Shown: positions 1-8,730, counted from the stretch's first letter. The stretch is DNA of 64,000 nt from Falsiroseomonas sp050563545 (GCF_050563545.1 NZ_JBNXUM010000002.1:248001-312000); one strand, 5' to 3'. The notes: generated by a model not told the origin, from the sequence alone. Program-made: numbers and translations.

Positions 1-188
1 ATCGGCCCGATCAGCCGCGCGGTCGCGACCTGTGCCAGGTAGCTGAGCGCGGCCCCGCTGACGAGCACCGCGAGCGAGCCGCCGCTCGCCGTCGCCAGGC
101 GCGAGATACGGCCTTCGAGCGACAGGGCGGCAGGCCATCTGCGCTGGGAGGCGGTGGGCGCGGCTGCGACCGAGAGCTTCGCGCTCAC
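1..188 (-). CDS. Wzx-like polysaccharide flippase, N-terminal part (runs off the left edge)
   Basis: Only the first 62 codons are present; the gene continues beyond base 1. The start is read as GTG at 188-186, with AAGGGAG about 6 bases upstream. The protein begins with a short polar leader, then a hydrophobic first membrane helix (AVLVSGAALSYLAQVATARL) ending in RLIGP. That pattern is typical of the first helix of Wzx/MviN-type polysaccharide flippases, which move lipid-linked repeat units across the inner membrane. It is the last visible gene of a minus-strand exopolysaccharide operon, 64 bases after the P-loop kinase-like gene. The family call rests on one helix plus context; another polytopic transporter is possible. 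Confidence 0.55.
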   Translation of the reverse strand, partial: MSAKLSVAAAPTASQRRWPAALSLEGRISRLATASGGSLAVLVSGAALSYLAQVATARLIGP

Positions 189-252
189 ATCGCTGCTCCC
201 TTCCCGCCTGCGCTGGCGTCTGCGCGGCATCGGGCCAGGGCGTGCGCGCGCC

Positions 253-1083
253 TCACCGCATCCGCTCCGCCAGCCGGGCGCCGACCGCCCCGGCCACGCG
301 CGCGACATCGCCGGCCTCGCCGAGCCCGCACACCTGCAGCTCGTCGGAGCCACGGGCCTGCACCAGGCAGCGCACGGCCTTCGCCAGATGCCCCTGGTCC
401 AGAATGGTCGGCAAGTCCGGCTCGAACTGGCGCTCGGCAGCGGTCTGCCTTGCCAGGCGGTGGCGCAGGCGTTCCAGCACCAGGTCGGGCGGCGTCTCCA
501 CCCATACGATCAGGTCGGCCGCCGGCACGATGTCGAGCGCGCGCGTGAGGACGGCCTCGCGATCCGCAGCACGCGCCAGCCCCGACCGCGCCGCCATCGA
601 GCAGACGGCCGACAGGTAGCCCTGGTCGAGGATGACGATCTCGCCCGCCGCGCGCTGCGGAGCGACCGCGCGGGCGAGCCGCCCGAGGTAGCGGCGGTGG
701 CGCAGCCGGCTCGCGGCGGATCGTGCCGGAAATAGTGCGAGCAGCCGCTCGCCTACCGGATCGTCCGCCCCGAGCCCCACGATCGCCCCGAAGACCTTGG
801 ACGCTCGACTCAAGGGGGCGATCAGGGAACGGCGGATCGCTGTCTGCAGGCCGGGGCCGGCGCCTGCGCGCTCCGCAGGACGGGCGCTCGTGATGAGCTT
901 GCTGCAGCGCGTCCCGGCCTGCAGGGCCTGCTGGAGGGCCTGCGCGAAGGTGGTCTTGCCGGCGCCTGCCGGCCCGAAGACCTCGACGACGAAAGGACGC
1001 ACCGGCGTCGAAACCCTGTGCCGGGGCGCCGGCGGGGCGGCCGGCGCGGAGGTGCCCGGACGCGCATTGATCAGCGCACTCAT
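253..1083 (-). CDS. P-loop nucleoside/thymidylate kinase-like protein of the EPS cluster
   Basis: A 276-residue protein with a Walker A motif GPAGAGKTT (about residues 37-45) after a proline-rich N-terminus. ILDQGYLS near the middle resembles the Walker B/DRx region of deoxynucleoside and thymidylate kinases, followed by an arginine-rich lid-like segment (ERLRHRLARQT). The start is ATG at 1083, preceded by GGGGGGA at normal spacing; reading further upstream gives low-complexity sequence with no ribosome site. It sits between the exporter and the flippase in the operon, so a role in polysaccharide synthesis or its control is inferred. The substrate is unknown. Proteins of this type are often annotated only as AAA or thymidylate kinase-like. 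Confidence 0.7.
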   Translation of the reverse strand: MSALINARPGTSAPAAPPAPRHRVSTPVRPFVVEVFGPAGAGKTTFAQALQQALQAGTRCSKLITSARPAERAGAGPGLQTAIRRSLIAPLSRASKVFGAIVGLGADDPVGERLLALFPARSAASRLRHRRYLGRLARAVAPQRAAGEIVILDQGYLSAVCSMAARSGLARAADREAVLTRALDIVPAADLIVWVETPPDLVLERLRHRLARQTAAERQFEPDLPTILDQGHLAKAVRCLVQARGSDELQVCGLGEAGDVARVAGAVGARLAERMR

Positions 1084-1186
1084 CGCGGTCCCCCCAGTCC
1101 GTCGCGCCGCATCGCAATCGCGCGGGCATCCGTCCGACCCGCGGCTCCGCTGGACAGGAGCCCGATGCCGGGCCGGCATCCTGCGC

Positions 1187-3496
1187 TCACCGCGACGCCC
1201 CCGCGCCGAGCCTGGCGAGGCGGGTTTCGGCTTCCGCGTCGCCCAGGGTCGCGGCGCGGCGGTACCACTCGGCGGCAGCGGCCGGATCGGGCCGGACGCC
1301 CCGGGCGTTCAGACGCGCCAGCACGGCGGGATCGTGCGTGCCGCCGGCCGCCAATGCGCCCTCCGCGCTGCCGCCCTGGGCAGCGCGTTCGAAGAAGCGC
1401 CGCGCGCCGGAGATGTCCCCGAGTGCGAGCAGGGCTTGGCCCCGTTCCACCATGCGTGCCGTGCTCAGGCGGTCCCGTTCCGGCTGGTCGGGCGTGTTCG
1501 CGGCCGCGGACGCGCCCGCACGCTCCACCACCGGGCTGGGCTGGGGTGCCGCCAGCGCGGCAGGCCCGGCAGCGGCAGTCATCCCCGGGGCGGCACGGCG
1601 CTCGGCGGGCGCGGCACCGCGCGCGGCGCCAAGGTCGGTGGAGGCAGCCGGTGGCTGCCCGGCGCTCTCCGCGCGTCGCTCGGAGGAGGCCGGTGCTGGC
1701 TGGGCCAGGACGGCGCGCGGGGCCGGGACCGCCCCCGAAGGCACGCTGCCGGGCGGGTCGGGCGCGACGGGCGCGACTGGCGCCGATGCCAATTCCGGAG
1801 CCTGGACCGGCACCACCGTCTGCGGGGGCGGCGGCGGTGACACATGCGGGATCGCGACCGGCGTGACGGGCGCCACGGCGGCAGGAAGCGGCGTGACCTG
1901 GGGCGGCGTCGCCGGCACGAGCGCCGGCGCAGCGGCAGGCGCCGGCGTTACCCGCGGGATCGCGACCGGCGTGACGGTCGCCACGGCAGCAGGAAGCGGC
2001 GTGACCGGGGGCGGCGTCGCCGGCACGAGCGCCGGCGCAGCGGCAGGCGCCGGCGTTACCCGCGGGATCGCGACCGGCGTGACGGTCGCCACGGCAGCAG
2101 GAAGCGGCGTGACGTGCGGCGGCGGCGGCGTCGGCACCAGGGCCGCCGCGGCGGCAGGTGCCGGTTCGAGCTGCGGGAGCGCGGCAGGGGGCGTGACCGC
2201 ATCGGCCGCGGCCGCCCCGGGGCGCGCCGCGACGACGGACTCAGGCCTGGTGGCCGGCGATGCGCCGCCGCCGGGGCCGACATTCACGATGTCGCCCGGC
2301 TGCAGCTCGGTGTCGAGTTCGGCCCGGCTGATCTCGCGCCCGCCTGCGCCCTCCCTTACGATGGTGATCAGCAGGTCGTCGGGCTGGGCGACGGTGAGCG
2401 GCACGCCGGCGGCGCCGAGCCGCTCCTGGACGGATTCGAGGCGCGCGCGCGCCATCGACAGCTTCGGCAGCGCCTCCTGCAACTCCGCGATGAGGCGGAT
2501 GCGCCGCCGGTCGTCCATCCGCTCCAGCTCGCGCAGGAGCTCGCCGCGTTGGCGACGGACGGACGCCAGTTGCGCGGCGGTCTGCAGCGCGCGGGTGGAG
2601 GAGTAGAGCAGGACACGACGGGCATCGATCACCCGGGACTGCGTGACCATGCCGCGCCGGAGCAGATCCATCGTGCGCGCGAGCTCCGCGGTGTCCTCCT
2701 CGACGCCCTCCCGCTCCTTGGCGTTCTGGTCGGTCAGCACGTTGATCTGCACCTCGGCCTCGGCCGCGGCGGCGGCCAGATAGGTCTTCTCCCGTGCGTG
2801 GTCGCTGTCCCGCGTGCTGCGATATTCCGTCTCGCGCGCCACGAGCTGCTCGGTCACGCGGTCAGGCACCGGCGAGGGAGGCAGGGCGGCGTGATCGAAG
2901 TCTGCCTGGTCGCCGAGTTCCGCCCGCAGGCGCCAGACGCGCGCCTGCTCGGCCGCGAGGGCGATCCAGGTCGTCGCGTATTCGCCGCGCAGCTGCGCCG
3001 CCTCGCCAGCCAGGGCCGCCTCGGGCCGCCCCGTGGCCGTGCCGCCGGCCGATGCTAGCACGTGGTGGACCGTCATGCGGGGCCGGAAGGGCTGCTCCCC
3101 CGGCCGCGCCACGCTCCCCATCACCGAAACGGGCCGGTATTCCACCACGGCGACCGAGATCTGCTCGCGCTCGACGAAGCGCAGCACCTCCCGGCCGTCC
3201 GTCGTGTAGGCGCGCATCGGCCGGCCGCCGAGCGCCGTCTGGATGCGCGCCTCCAGCTCGGCAAGGGAGGCGCCGGCCGCGGCGACACGACCGGCAAGCG
3301 GGATCGGCAGGCTCCCGTCGGTCTGCACCGCCACGCGACGGAGAAGATCGGGCGGGCCGATGATGGAGACCTCGACCACGTCGCCGGGCTGCAACCGGTA
3401 TTCCTGGCTCAGGGACGACGGGGAGGCGAGGCAGAGCAGCGCCGTGAGGCAAATGCCACCGCGAAGGATCGTGCGGAATGAGAACGGCCGCGCCAT
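1187..3496 (-). CDS. Wza/ExoF-like polysaccharide export protein with Sel1-like C-terminus
   Basis: A 769-residue periplasmic or outer-membrane exporter component. After a signal peptide (residues 1-30) comes the poly-export domain (EYRLQPGDVVEVSI, about 30-115), then an SLBB-like segment (VSVMGSVARPGEQPF). A long alpha-helical coiled-coil stretch (about 180-370) follows, then a second SLBB-like part (DDLLITIVREG, LQPGDIVNVGPGG). After that lie about 250 residues of Pro/Ala-rich linker with 36-residue tandem repeats, and a C-terminal Sel1/TPR-like module (GARRFFERAAQGGSAEGAL, AAEWYRRAATLGDAEAETRL). ATG at 3496 overlaps the dehydratase stop as TGATG, indicating translational coupling. The coiled coil and duplicated SLBB resemble ExoF/VpsM-type proteins. 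The Sel1-like tail and repeat linker are unusual. Confidence 0.85.
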   Translation of the reverse strand: MARPFSFRTILRGGICLTALLCLASPSSLSQEYRLQPGDVVEVSIIGPPDLLRRVAVQTDGSLPIPLAGRVAAAGASLAELEARIQTALGGRPMRAYTTDGREVLRFVEREQISVAVVEYRPVSVMGSVARPGEQPFRPRMTVHHVLASAGGTATGRPEAALAGEAAQLRGEYATTWIALAAEQARVWRLRAELGDQADFDHAALPPSPVPDRVTEQLVARETEYRSTRDSDHAREKTYLAAAAAEAEVQINVLTDQNAKEREGVEEDTAELARTMDLLRRGMVTQSRVIDARRVLLYSSTRALQTAAQLASVRRQRGELLRELERMDDRRRIRLIAELQEALPKLSMARARLESVQERLGAAGVPLTVAQPDDLLITIVREGAGGREISRAELDTELQPGDIVNVGPGGGASPATRPESVVAARPGAAAADAVTPPAALPQLEPAPAAAAALVPTPPPPHVTPLPAAVATVTPVAIPRVTPAPAAAPALVPATPPPVTPLPAAVATVTPVAIPRVTPAPAAAPALVPATPPQVTPLPAAVAPVTPVAIPHVSPPPPPQTVVPVQAPELASAPVAPVAPDPPGSVPSGAVPAPRAVLAQPAPASSERRAESAGQPPAASTDLGAARGAAPAERRAAPGMTAAAGPAALAAPQPSPVVERAGASAAANTPDQPERDRLSTARMVERGQALLALGDISGARRFFERAAQGGSAEGALAAGGTHDPAVLARLNARGVRPDPAAAAEWYRRAATLGDAEAETRLARLGAGASR
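1848..2171. repeat. 108-bp tandem repeat, three copies, inside the exporter gene
   Basis: Copies begin at 1848, 1956 and 2064 with GGGATCGCGACCGGCGTGAC. The period is exactly 108 bases, so each copy encodes 36 residues and the reading frame is kept. The first two copies are nearly identical; the third diverges after about 50 bases. The encoded unit is a Pro/Ala/Val-rich linker (TPLPAAVATVTPVAIPRV). In-frame periodicity suggests copy number could change by slippage or recombination without breaking the gene. Confidence 0.9.
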
Positions 3497-4521
3497 CACG
3501 TCACGTAGTCCCGCTCGCGGCGCACGCGTCCGCGCTCGAGGCGGGAGCGCCACCAATCCGCCGTGCGCACCAGGCCTTCGCGCAGGCTGGTGCGCGGGCG
3601 CCATCCAGTCGCCGCGGAGAAACGGCTGGCGTCGGCAAGCAACTCCCGCACCTCGGACTGCTCTGGACGCATACGCTGGGACTCCGACTCGATCGGCTTG
3701 TGACTGCCCGTCGCCTCGAGCGCCAGCGCGGCCACCTCACCGATCGTCACCGCATGGCCGCTGCCTGCGTTGTAGGGCGTGCCGTACTCGATGCGCTGGC
3801 CGATGCCGATGGCGAGAAACGCCGCTACTGTATCCGCGACGAAGGTGAAGTCCCGGATCGTCGAGAGATCGCCGACCTTGATCGAGGAGACGTTCGGGTC
3901 GAGCGCCTGGCGCAGCACGCTCGCGATCACCGCCCGTTCGCTCTGGCGCGGCCCGAAGGTGTTGAACGGACGCAGGATGGCGACCGGCAGGTCGAAGGAG
4001 CGGGCATAGGCCTCCGCCATCATGTCGGCCCCGATCTTCGAGGCCGAATAGGGCGACTGTCCCTGCAGGCGATGTGTCTCGGAGATCGGGCAGACGAGCG
4101 CGGTGCCGTACACCTCGCTCGTGGAAGTGTGGACCACTCGGGTGACGTGGCTCGCGCGCACCGCCTCGAGCACGTTGAGCGTGCCGAGGATGTTTGTCTC
4201 CACATAGGACTGGGGCGCGGCGTAGGAATAGGGAATGGCGATCAGCGCGGCCAGGTGGAAGACGATGTCCTGGCGCGCCACCAGGCCCCGCATCAGCGAG
4301 GCGTCCCGCACATCGCCCCGCACGGCGTGGATGCCCTCGCGCAGGCTTGCATCGATATCATCAAGCCACCCATGCGAGTCGAAGGAGTTGTAGAGGCTGA
4401 GCGCCGTCACCGTCGCGCCGGCGCGGGCGAGCCCCTCGACGAGATGGGAGCCGATGAAGCCGTCGGCACCGGTGACCAGCACGTTCAGTTCCTCGTAGCC
4501 CGCCGAACCCTGTCTGAGCAT
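3496..4521 (-). CDS. NAD-dependent 4,6-dehydratase, LegB-like (SDR family)
   Basis: A 341-residue extended SDR enzyme. The N-terminal Rossmann motif is VTGADGFIGSHL and the catalytic YSASK (Tyr-x3-Lys) is near residue 158. HTSTSEVYG supplies the usual Ser/Thr, and RPFNTFGPRQSERAVI is characteristic of NDP-hexose dehydratases. LYNSFDSHGWLD is typical of LegB-type NDP-GlcNAc 4,6-dehydratases. Expected reaction: NDP-N-acetylglucosamine to the 4-keto-6-deoxy sugar, the substrate for the DegT aminotransferase encoded two genes upstream. ATG at 4521 has GGAG eight bases before it. The gene lies 20 bases after the sugar transferase and overlaps the exporter start. The nucleotide carrier (UDP or GDP) cannot be read from sequence. 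Confidence 0.85.
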   Translation of the reverse strand: MLRQGSAGYEELNVLVTGADGFIGSHLVEGLARAGATVTALSLYNSFDSHGWLDDIDASLREGIHAVRGDVRDASLMRGLVARQDIVFHLAALIAIPYSYAAPQSYVETNILGTLNVLEAVRASHVTRVVHTSTSEVYGTALVCPISETHRLQGQSPYSASKIGADMMAEAYARSFDLPVAILRPFNTFGPRQSERAVIASVLRQALDPNVSSIKVGDLSTIRDFTFVADTVAAFLAIGIGQRIEYGTPYNAGSGHAVTIGEVAALALEATGSHKPIESESQRMRPEQSEVRELLADASRFSAATGWRPRTSLREGLVRTADWWRSRLERGRVRRERDYVT

Positions 4522-4541
4522 GTCGTCGACTCCGATCTTCC

Positions 4542-5297
4542 TCAGCCTCGCCCCTCGGATCGTGAAGCGGCGCCGGATGCCATCGCGTGAACGCCTCCCG
4601 CCGCCTGCCAGGACAGGCCCAGGCTCGCGGTGGGAGGCGCTGGATCGACGTTGCGGGCACCCAGCATCCGGTCGATGCCGACCACGGCGACGACGCTGCG
4701 CGCGATCACGGTGCAGTCGGTGAGCAGCGTGCGATGCGCATAGTAGGCAAGGTCGATCCGTGCCTTGGTCGGGAAAAGGACTTCGCGGTACACCTGGGTC
4801 GGCTCAGCGCCTGGCGGGTAGAGCGCGCCCTCGTCGCGGAAGGCGATCTGGCTCGGGCCGAAGATGCCGGGACGGTAGTCCAGCACGGCCATGGTCTCGC
4901 CGGAGAAGCAGTCGGCGAAGGCGAGGCTTTCCGGCCTCGGGCCGACGATCGACATGTCGCCTTTCAGCACATTGTAGAATTGCGGCAGCTCGTCGAGCTT
5001 GCTGGAGGCGAGGAAGCGGCCGATGCGGGAAAGCCGGTCGTCCCCCTGCACGGTGAGCGGGCGCCCGGCCTCGGAGGCGCTCGGCTTGAATTTCCGGAAC
5101 TTGTAGAGGCGGAAATGCTGTCCGCCCTGCCCCAGCCGGGTTTGGGCGTAGAAGATCGGCCGTCCGCTCTCGACGAGGATCGCAAGGGCGATCACCAGCA
5201 TTAGCGGGCCGGCCAGCAGGAGGCCGACGCACGCGAGCACGATGTCGAGGGCGCGGCTTCCCGCGGGCGAGGCACGGCAGCTGAGTCGGTCCGTCAT
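4542..5297 (-). CDS. Initiating sugar-phosphate transferase (bacterial sugar transferase, PglC/WcaJ type)
   Basis: A 251-residue membrane phosphoglycosyltransferase that moves a sugar-1-phosphate from its nucleotide to undecaprenyl phosphate, the first step of repeat-unit assembly. One N-terminal hydrophobic helix (DIVLACVGLLLAGPLMLVIA) is followed by the family signatures GRPIFYAQTRLGQGG, YKFR, LDELPQFYNVLKGDMS and VGPRPE. The monotopic catalytic domain is complete, and an extra 40 or so low-complexity residues follow. The start overlaps the aminotransferase stop by four bases (ATGA), so the two are co-translated. Its sugar is probably the amino-deoxy product of the neighbouring dehydratase and aminotransferase, which is inference. 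Confidence 0.9.
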   Translation of the reverse strand: MTDRLSCRASPAGSRALDIVLACVGLLLAGPLMLVIALAILVESGRPIFYAQTRLGQGGQHFRLYKFRKFKPSASEAGRPLTVQGDDRLSRIGRFLASSKLDELPQFYNVLKGDMSIVGPRPESLAFADCFSGETMAVLDYRPGIFGPSQIAFRDEGALYPPGAEPTQVYREVLFPTKARIDLAYYAHRTLLTDCTVIARSVVAVVGIDRMLGARNVDPAPPTASLGLSWQAAGGVHAMASGAASRSEGRG

Positions 5298-6496
5298 GGC
5301 TTGCCTCCCTCGGCGCGGATCGCGTCTGCGAGGGTCTCAACCACCCTGACCACGTCGGATTGCCGCATCTTCGGATGCAGCGGCAGCGTGATCTCGCAAT
5401 CGCAGAACTCCTCCGTCACCGGCAGCGCGCGGTCCGGAAACCTGTCGCGGTAGAAGGAGAGCTGGTGCACCGGTGGGTAGTGCATCGTCGTCTGCACGCC
5501 GGCCTCGCGCATGGATGCCGCGACGCCGCGGCGTGAGACGCCCTTCGGCAGCAGCGCCGGCATGATGTGGTTCGCCGATGGCTCGTCGTCGCTGAAGGGA
5601 ATGAGCACCGCCGGGCATTCCCGCGGCAGTTCCGCCTCATAGGCGGCGCGGAGCACCCGCCGCTTCTCGTTCCATGCATCGAGATGCCTGAGCTGGACGA
5701 GGCCGATCGCGGCGCGAAGCTCGTCCATGCGGTAGTTGTAGCCCAGCATGGTGACGTCGTAGTCGGCGTGCCGCGCGAGCAGGCGCTCGAAGGTGCCGGT
5801 TGTCATCCCGTGGCCGCGCAGCCGGCGCACGCGCTCCAGCAGTTCCGGGGAACGCGCCAGCACCATCCCGCCTTCGGCGGTGGTCATGTTCTTGTTGCCG
5901 TAGAAGCTGAAGGCCGCGGCCTCACCGAACGTGCCGACGCCCTCGAGACCGATCACATGCGCCGCGTCCTCCACCAAATAGAGGCCGTGGCGCCTGGCGA
6001 AGGTCTGCCAGGCCTCGCGGTCGGCGAGCTTGCCCGCGAAGTGGACAAGGATGACCGCCTTCGTCCGCGGGGTCAGCTTGGCCTCGGCGTCCGCCAGCGA
6101 GAGGAGCGGGCGGGCGAGGGACACGATGTCCACGAAAACGGGCGTCGCCCCGACATAGAGCACGCTGTTGGCGGTTGCCACGAAGGTGAGAGACGGCACC
6201 AAGACCTCATCACCCGGTCCAAGGTCGAGCGCCGCGAGGATGAGGTGCAGGGCCGCGGTGCAGGAGCCGACGGCGGCCGCATCGGCGGCACCGTGCCGGC
6301 GTGCGAACTCTTCCTCGAAGGCGCGCACGCGCCCGCCCATGGTGATCCACCCGCTGTCGATCGTCTCGCACAGCGCGCGCTTCTCATCCTCGCCGAGCTG
6401 AGGCTCCGATACGAGCAGGGCCGGCGGCTTACCGCCGGTCGCGTCTCGTGTTGCATCCGGCGACGGGCTGCGCGTCCCGGCCGATGTCGCGCTCAT
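5294..6496 (-). CDS. DegT/DnrJ/EryC1/StrS sugar aminotransferase
   Basis: A 400-residue PLP enzyme that aminates a keto-sugar nucleotide using glutamate or a similar donor. Family landmarks: GSCTAALHLILAALDLGPGD (cofactor-binding region), EDAAHVIG, and SFYGNKNMTTAEGG with the Schiff-base Lys at about residue 202. GYNYRMDELRAAIG and HYPPVHQLSFY come later. ATG at 6496 is chosen because it overlaps the nucleotidyltransferase stop as ATGA; longer readings add only Arg-rich sequence. Paired with the LegB-like dehydratase it would make a 4-amino-4,6-dideoxy sugar, as in bacillosamine-, legionaminate- or perosamine-type pathways. The product is not determined. Confidence 0.9.
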   Translation of the reverse strand: MSATSAGTRSPSPDATRDATGGKPPALLVSEPQLGEDEKRALCETIDSGWITMGGRVRAFEEEFARRHGAADAAAVGSCTAALHLILAALDLGPGDEVLVPSLTFVATANSVLYVGATPVFVDIVSLARPLLSLADAEAKLTPRTKAVILVHFAGKLADREAWQTFARRHGLYLVEDAAHVIGLEGVGTFGEAAAFSFYGNKNMTTAEGGMVLARSPELLERVRRLRGHGMTTGTFERLLARHADYDVTMLGYNYRMDELRAAIGLVQLRHLDAWNEKRRVLRAAYEAELPRECPAVLIPFSDDEPSANHIMPALLPKGVSRRGVAASMREAGVQTTMHYPPVHQLSFYRDRFPDRALPVTEEFCDCEITLPLHPKMRQSDVVRVVETLADAIRAEGGKP

Positions 6497-7215
6497 GCGA
6501 CCACCGCGACTTCTTCGAAGGCGGGCGACTGCTCGTCCCACTCAAGGCTCTGCGCGGTCTGGAAATCCTCGATGCGCCCGATGTCGAGCCACAGCCCGTC
6601 ATGCAGGAAGGTGCCCGTGGGCACTCCTTCGGCCAGAAGGCAGAGAATCAGGTCGTCGAAGCCGAACGGCAACCCCATCGGTATGTAGGAGAGCACCCCG
6701 GGATCCATGCAGTAGATGCCCATGCTGACCAGGTTCGTCAGCACGGGCTTTTCCTTGAAGCTCTTGATGCGCCCGCCCGTCTGCTCGATCACACCGAATT
6801 CCGTCTTGGTTCGGCGCAGCTTGGTGGCAACGGTGACGAGGTTGCCTTGCCGGCGGTGGTATTCCGCGAAGCTCGAAAGACTCAGGTCGGTCAGCACATC
6901 GCCGTTGATGACCATGAAGGGCTCGTCGAGCTCGTCCTTAAGCATGCATAGCGGGCCGATTGTGCCGAGGGGCTCCCTCTCCTCGGTGTATCGGATGCGC
7001 AGATTCCATTGCTCGCCGTCCTTGCAGAAGCTCTTGATCAGATGCCCCAGGTATCCCGTGGTGATGTAGACATCCCGAATATTGTTACGCCGCAGCCAAC
7101 TTAGGAGCAGTTCAAGAACAGGCTTCGATGCGACCGGCATCAATGGCTTCGGAAGCACCATTGTGTAAGGGCGGAGGCGCGTGCCTTTACCGCCGCACTG
7201 AATTACTGCTTTCAT
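6493..7215 (-). CDS. Sugar-1-phosphate nucleotidyltransferase (GMP/PtmE-like)
   Basis: A 240-residue nucleotidyltransferase that activates a sugar phosphate with an NTP. The N-terminal signature GGKGTRLRPYT is followed by the conserved PKPLMPV, then EREPLGTIGPL and the metal-binding INGDVLTDL, and finally FKEKP. These match the mannose-1-P/glucosamine-1-P guanylyl- or uridylyltransferase superfamily, without a left-handed helix or CBS domain. It is first in the minus-strand operon and overlaps the aminotransferase by four bases. With a LegB-like dehydratase and an aminotransferase it resembles the PtmE-LegB-LegC trio of the GDP route to legionaminic acid, but no NeuB/NeuC-type synthase is visible here. 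Confidence 0.85.
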   Translation of the reverse strand: MKAVIQCGGKGTRLRPYTMVLPKPLMPVASKPVLELLLSWLRRNNIRDVYITTGYLGHLIKSFCKDGEQWNLRIRYTEEREPLGTIGPLCMLKDELDEPFMVINGDVLTDLSLSSFAEYHRRQGNLVTVATKLRRTKTEFGVIEQTGGRIKSFKEKPVLTNLVSMGIYCMDPGVLSYIPMGLPFGFDDLILCLLAEGVPTGTFLHDGLWLDIGRIEDFQTAQSLEWDEQSPAFEEVAVVA

Positions 7216-7497
7216 GGATGCTGCCCCTCATCACCGGAATCAGCCGAATTTCAGTTCGCACCGCTCGGTTGTCGCGACACGAATGCAATCATCTTTCACC
7301 GTATTATAGTTTTCAGTAACACACAGAGACGCGAGAACGTTGAGCATAAGTGGTAAGCCAGGCAGTACTACCTGCTACACGAATGAGGTACGCCTTTACT
7401 CCTCCGGCTCCCATCCTAGTGACTCGTGAGCGCAGGCGAGTAGTGCAACACTCAAGTCATTCTCGTTTCGCGCTGCGGCGCCGCGGAGGACATCGCA
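7216..7497. promoter_or_regulatory. Divergent intergenic region between the two EPS operons
   Basis: This 282-base gap separates the minus-strand operon (start 7215) from the plus-strand ligase gene (start 7498). Its middle (7260-7400) is clearly more AT-rich than the surroundings. It contains TATAAT on the minus strand (7308-7303), which could serve as a -10 box, but no matching -35 was found at 17 bases. Promoters for both operons are expected here; no operator could be identified. GGAGGA at 7486-7491 is the ribosome site for the TTG start at 7498. Confidence 0.45.
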
Positions 7498-8730
7498 TTG
7501 CCTCGCGACATCCTGCTTGCGCTCGGTCTGGCCCTCTCCACCGCGACCCAGCTCCGCATCAGCGGCACGCCGCTCGGCGTGGCGGAGCTGCTGCTCGGCA
7601 CGTGGATGTTCGTCGGCTTGACGGCGCATCTCGCAACCGGCAGCCGCACAGTGAACGCCGTGACGGCGCGCGTCCTCGCTTTCTGGGCGATGATCGTCCT
7701 GGGGCTGTCGGTTGGCCTCATCTCCGGCTTCGCGCGCGAGCTCTTCCAGGACATGCCGGCGATGCTCCATGACGTGTTCGCGTACCTCTTGATGGGAGCG
7801 CTCGGCATCGCGCTCTCGCTCGAGCTCGGCGACGCGCGCCGGAGGCGCTGCGCCTTCTGGCTGTTCACCGCGTCGGGCGCAGCGCTCCTGCTCGTGCAGC
7901 TTGCGACGCCTGGTGGTGGCCTCTGGTACTACAACCGCTTTCGCGGCTGGTCGGAGAACCCGAACCAGCTCGGATTCTCCGTGTCGGTGCTCACCTTCGT
8001 CGCCCTGCACCTCGCGCACACCGCAGGTTCCGTGGCAGAGAGGGTCGGGGCGCTGGCATGCGCAGGCGTCGCGATCCTGGCCGGCATTCTGTCGAGGAGC
8101 GATTCATTCACGGTGGCGCTGCTGACCGGCAGCGCTGTCTGGGTCGCGCTGACCGGCGTCAACTGGTTCCAGACGCTGCGGTCGGGCCTGATGCTACGCG
8201 GCGCGGCAGTGCTGCTGGCGCTGCTTTCGGTGCCGCTCTTCGCCGCCGCCTTCGCTCCCTTCGCATCAGCGACGCTGGAACGGATCGAGCAGACTTCCGA
8301 CAGGCTCTACAACGACAACGACCAAGGCGACACGCGCCTCAATCTCTGGCGCGAGGCGCTGCAGCGGGGCGTGAGCTCCGGCTTCATCGGGTTGGGGCCG
8401 GGGCCGCAGTTGACCAGCAAGTCCTACAAGCGGCCGCCGCCCGACAAGTTCGAGGCGCACAACACGTTCCTGGACCTGTTCACACAGGGCGGCCTCCTGG
8501 CGGTCGGCGCGTTCGCATGGCTCTGGCTCGTCGCGTTCCGCGGCGCCTGGCGCGCCGGGTTCTGCGGCATCGCAGCACTGCTGTGCGCATTGATCACCTT
8601 CAGCATGTTCCACCTCATCGTGCGACAACCGGTATTCTGGTTCGGCGTGGTGTGTTGCCTCCTGGAATCTGCGCGCGTGTTGCATAGCGCGGGATCGGAC
8701 CGGCAGGCGTTCAGCGAGGCGACATCATGA
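7498..8730 (+). CDS. O-antigen ligase/polymerase family membrane protein (Wzy_C)
   Basis: A 410-residue polytopic inner-membrane protein with about ten hydrophobic segments. The family hallmarks are the periplasmic loop motifs WSENPNQLGF (about residue 150) and EAHNTFLDLFTQGG (about residue 320), the latter being the conserved His-Asn region of Wzy_C/WaaL proteins. In this context it is most likely the polymerase (Wzy) joining repeat units in the periplasm, or a ligase. TTG at 7498 is chosen because GGAGGA lies seven bases upstream and no better codon is near. Its last bases overlap the co-polymerase start (ATGA). Confidence 0.8.
   Translation: MPRDILLALGLALSTATQLRISGTPLGVAELLLGTWMFVGLTAHLATGSRTVNAVTARVLAFWAMIVLGLSVGLISGFARELFQDMPAMLHDVFAYLLMGALGIALSLELGDARRRRCAFWLFTASGAALLLVQLATPGGGLWYYNRFRGWSENPNQLGFSVSVLTFVALHLAHTAGSVAERVGALACAGVAILAGILSRSDSFTVALLTGSAVWVALTGVNWFQTLRSGLMLRGAAVLLALLSVPLFAAAFAPFASATLERIEQTSDRLYNDNDQGDTRLNLWREALQRGVSSGFIGLGPGPQLTSKSYKRPPPDKFEAHNTFLDLFTQGGLLAVGAFAWLWLVAFRGAWRAGFCGIAALLCALITFSMFHLIVRQPVFWFGVVCCLLESARVLHSAGSDRQAFSEATS

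Noticed and set aside
1338..2606. A 422-residue plus-strand open frame rich in Gly/Ala/Thr repeats
   Set aside because: It is the antisense of the export-protein gene and its repeat linker; it has no start context and no domain.
7303..7308. Full sigma-70 promoter for the minus-strand EPS operon from the TATAAT box
   Set aside because: No acceptable -35 hexamer is found 16-18 bases upstream; only the -10-like box is noted.
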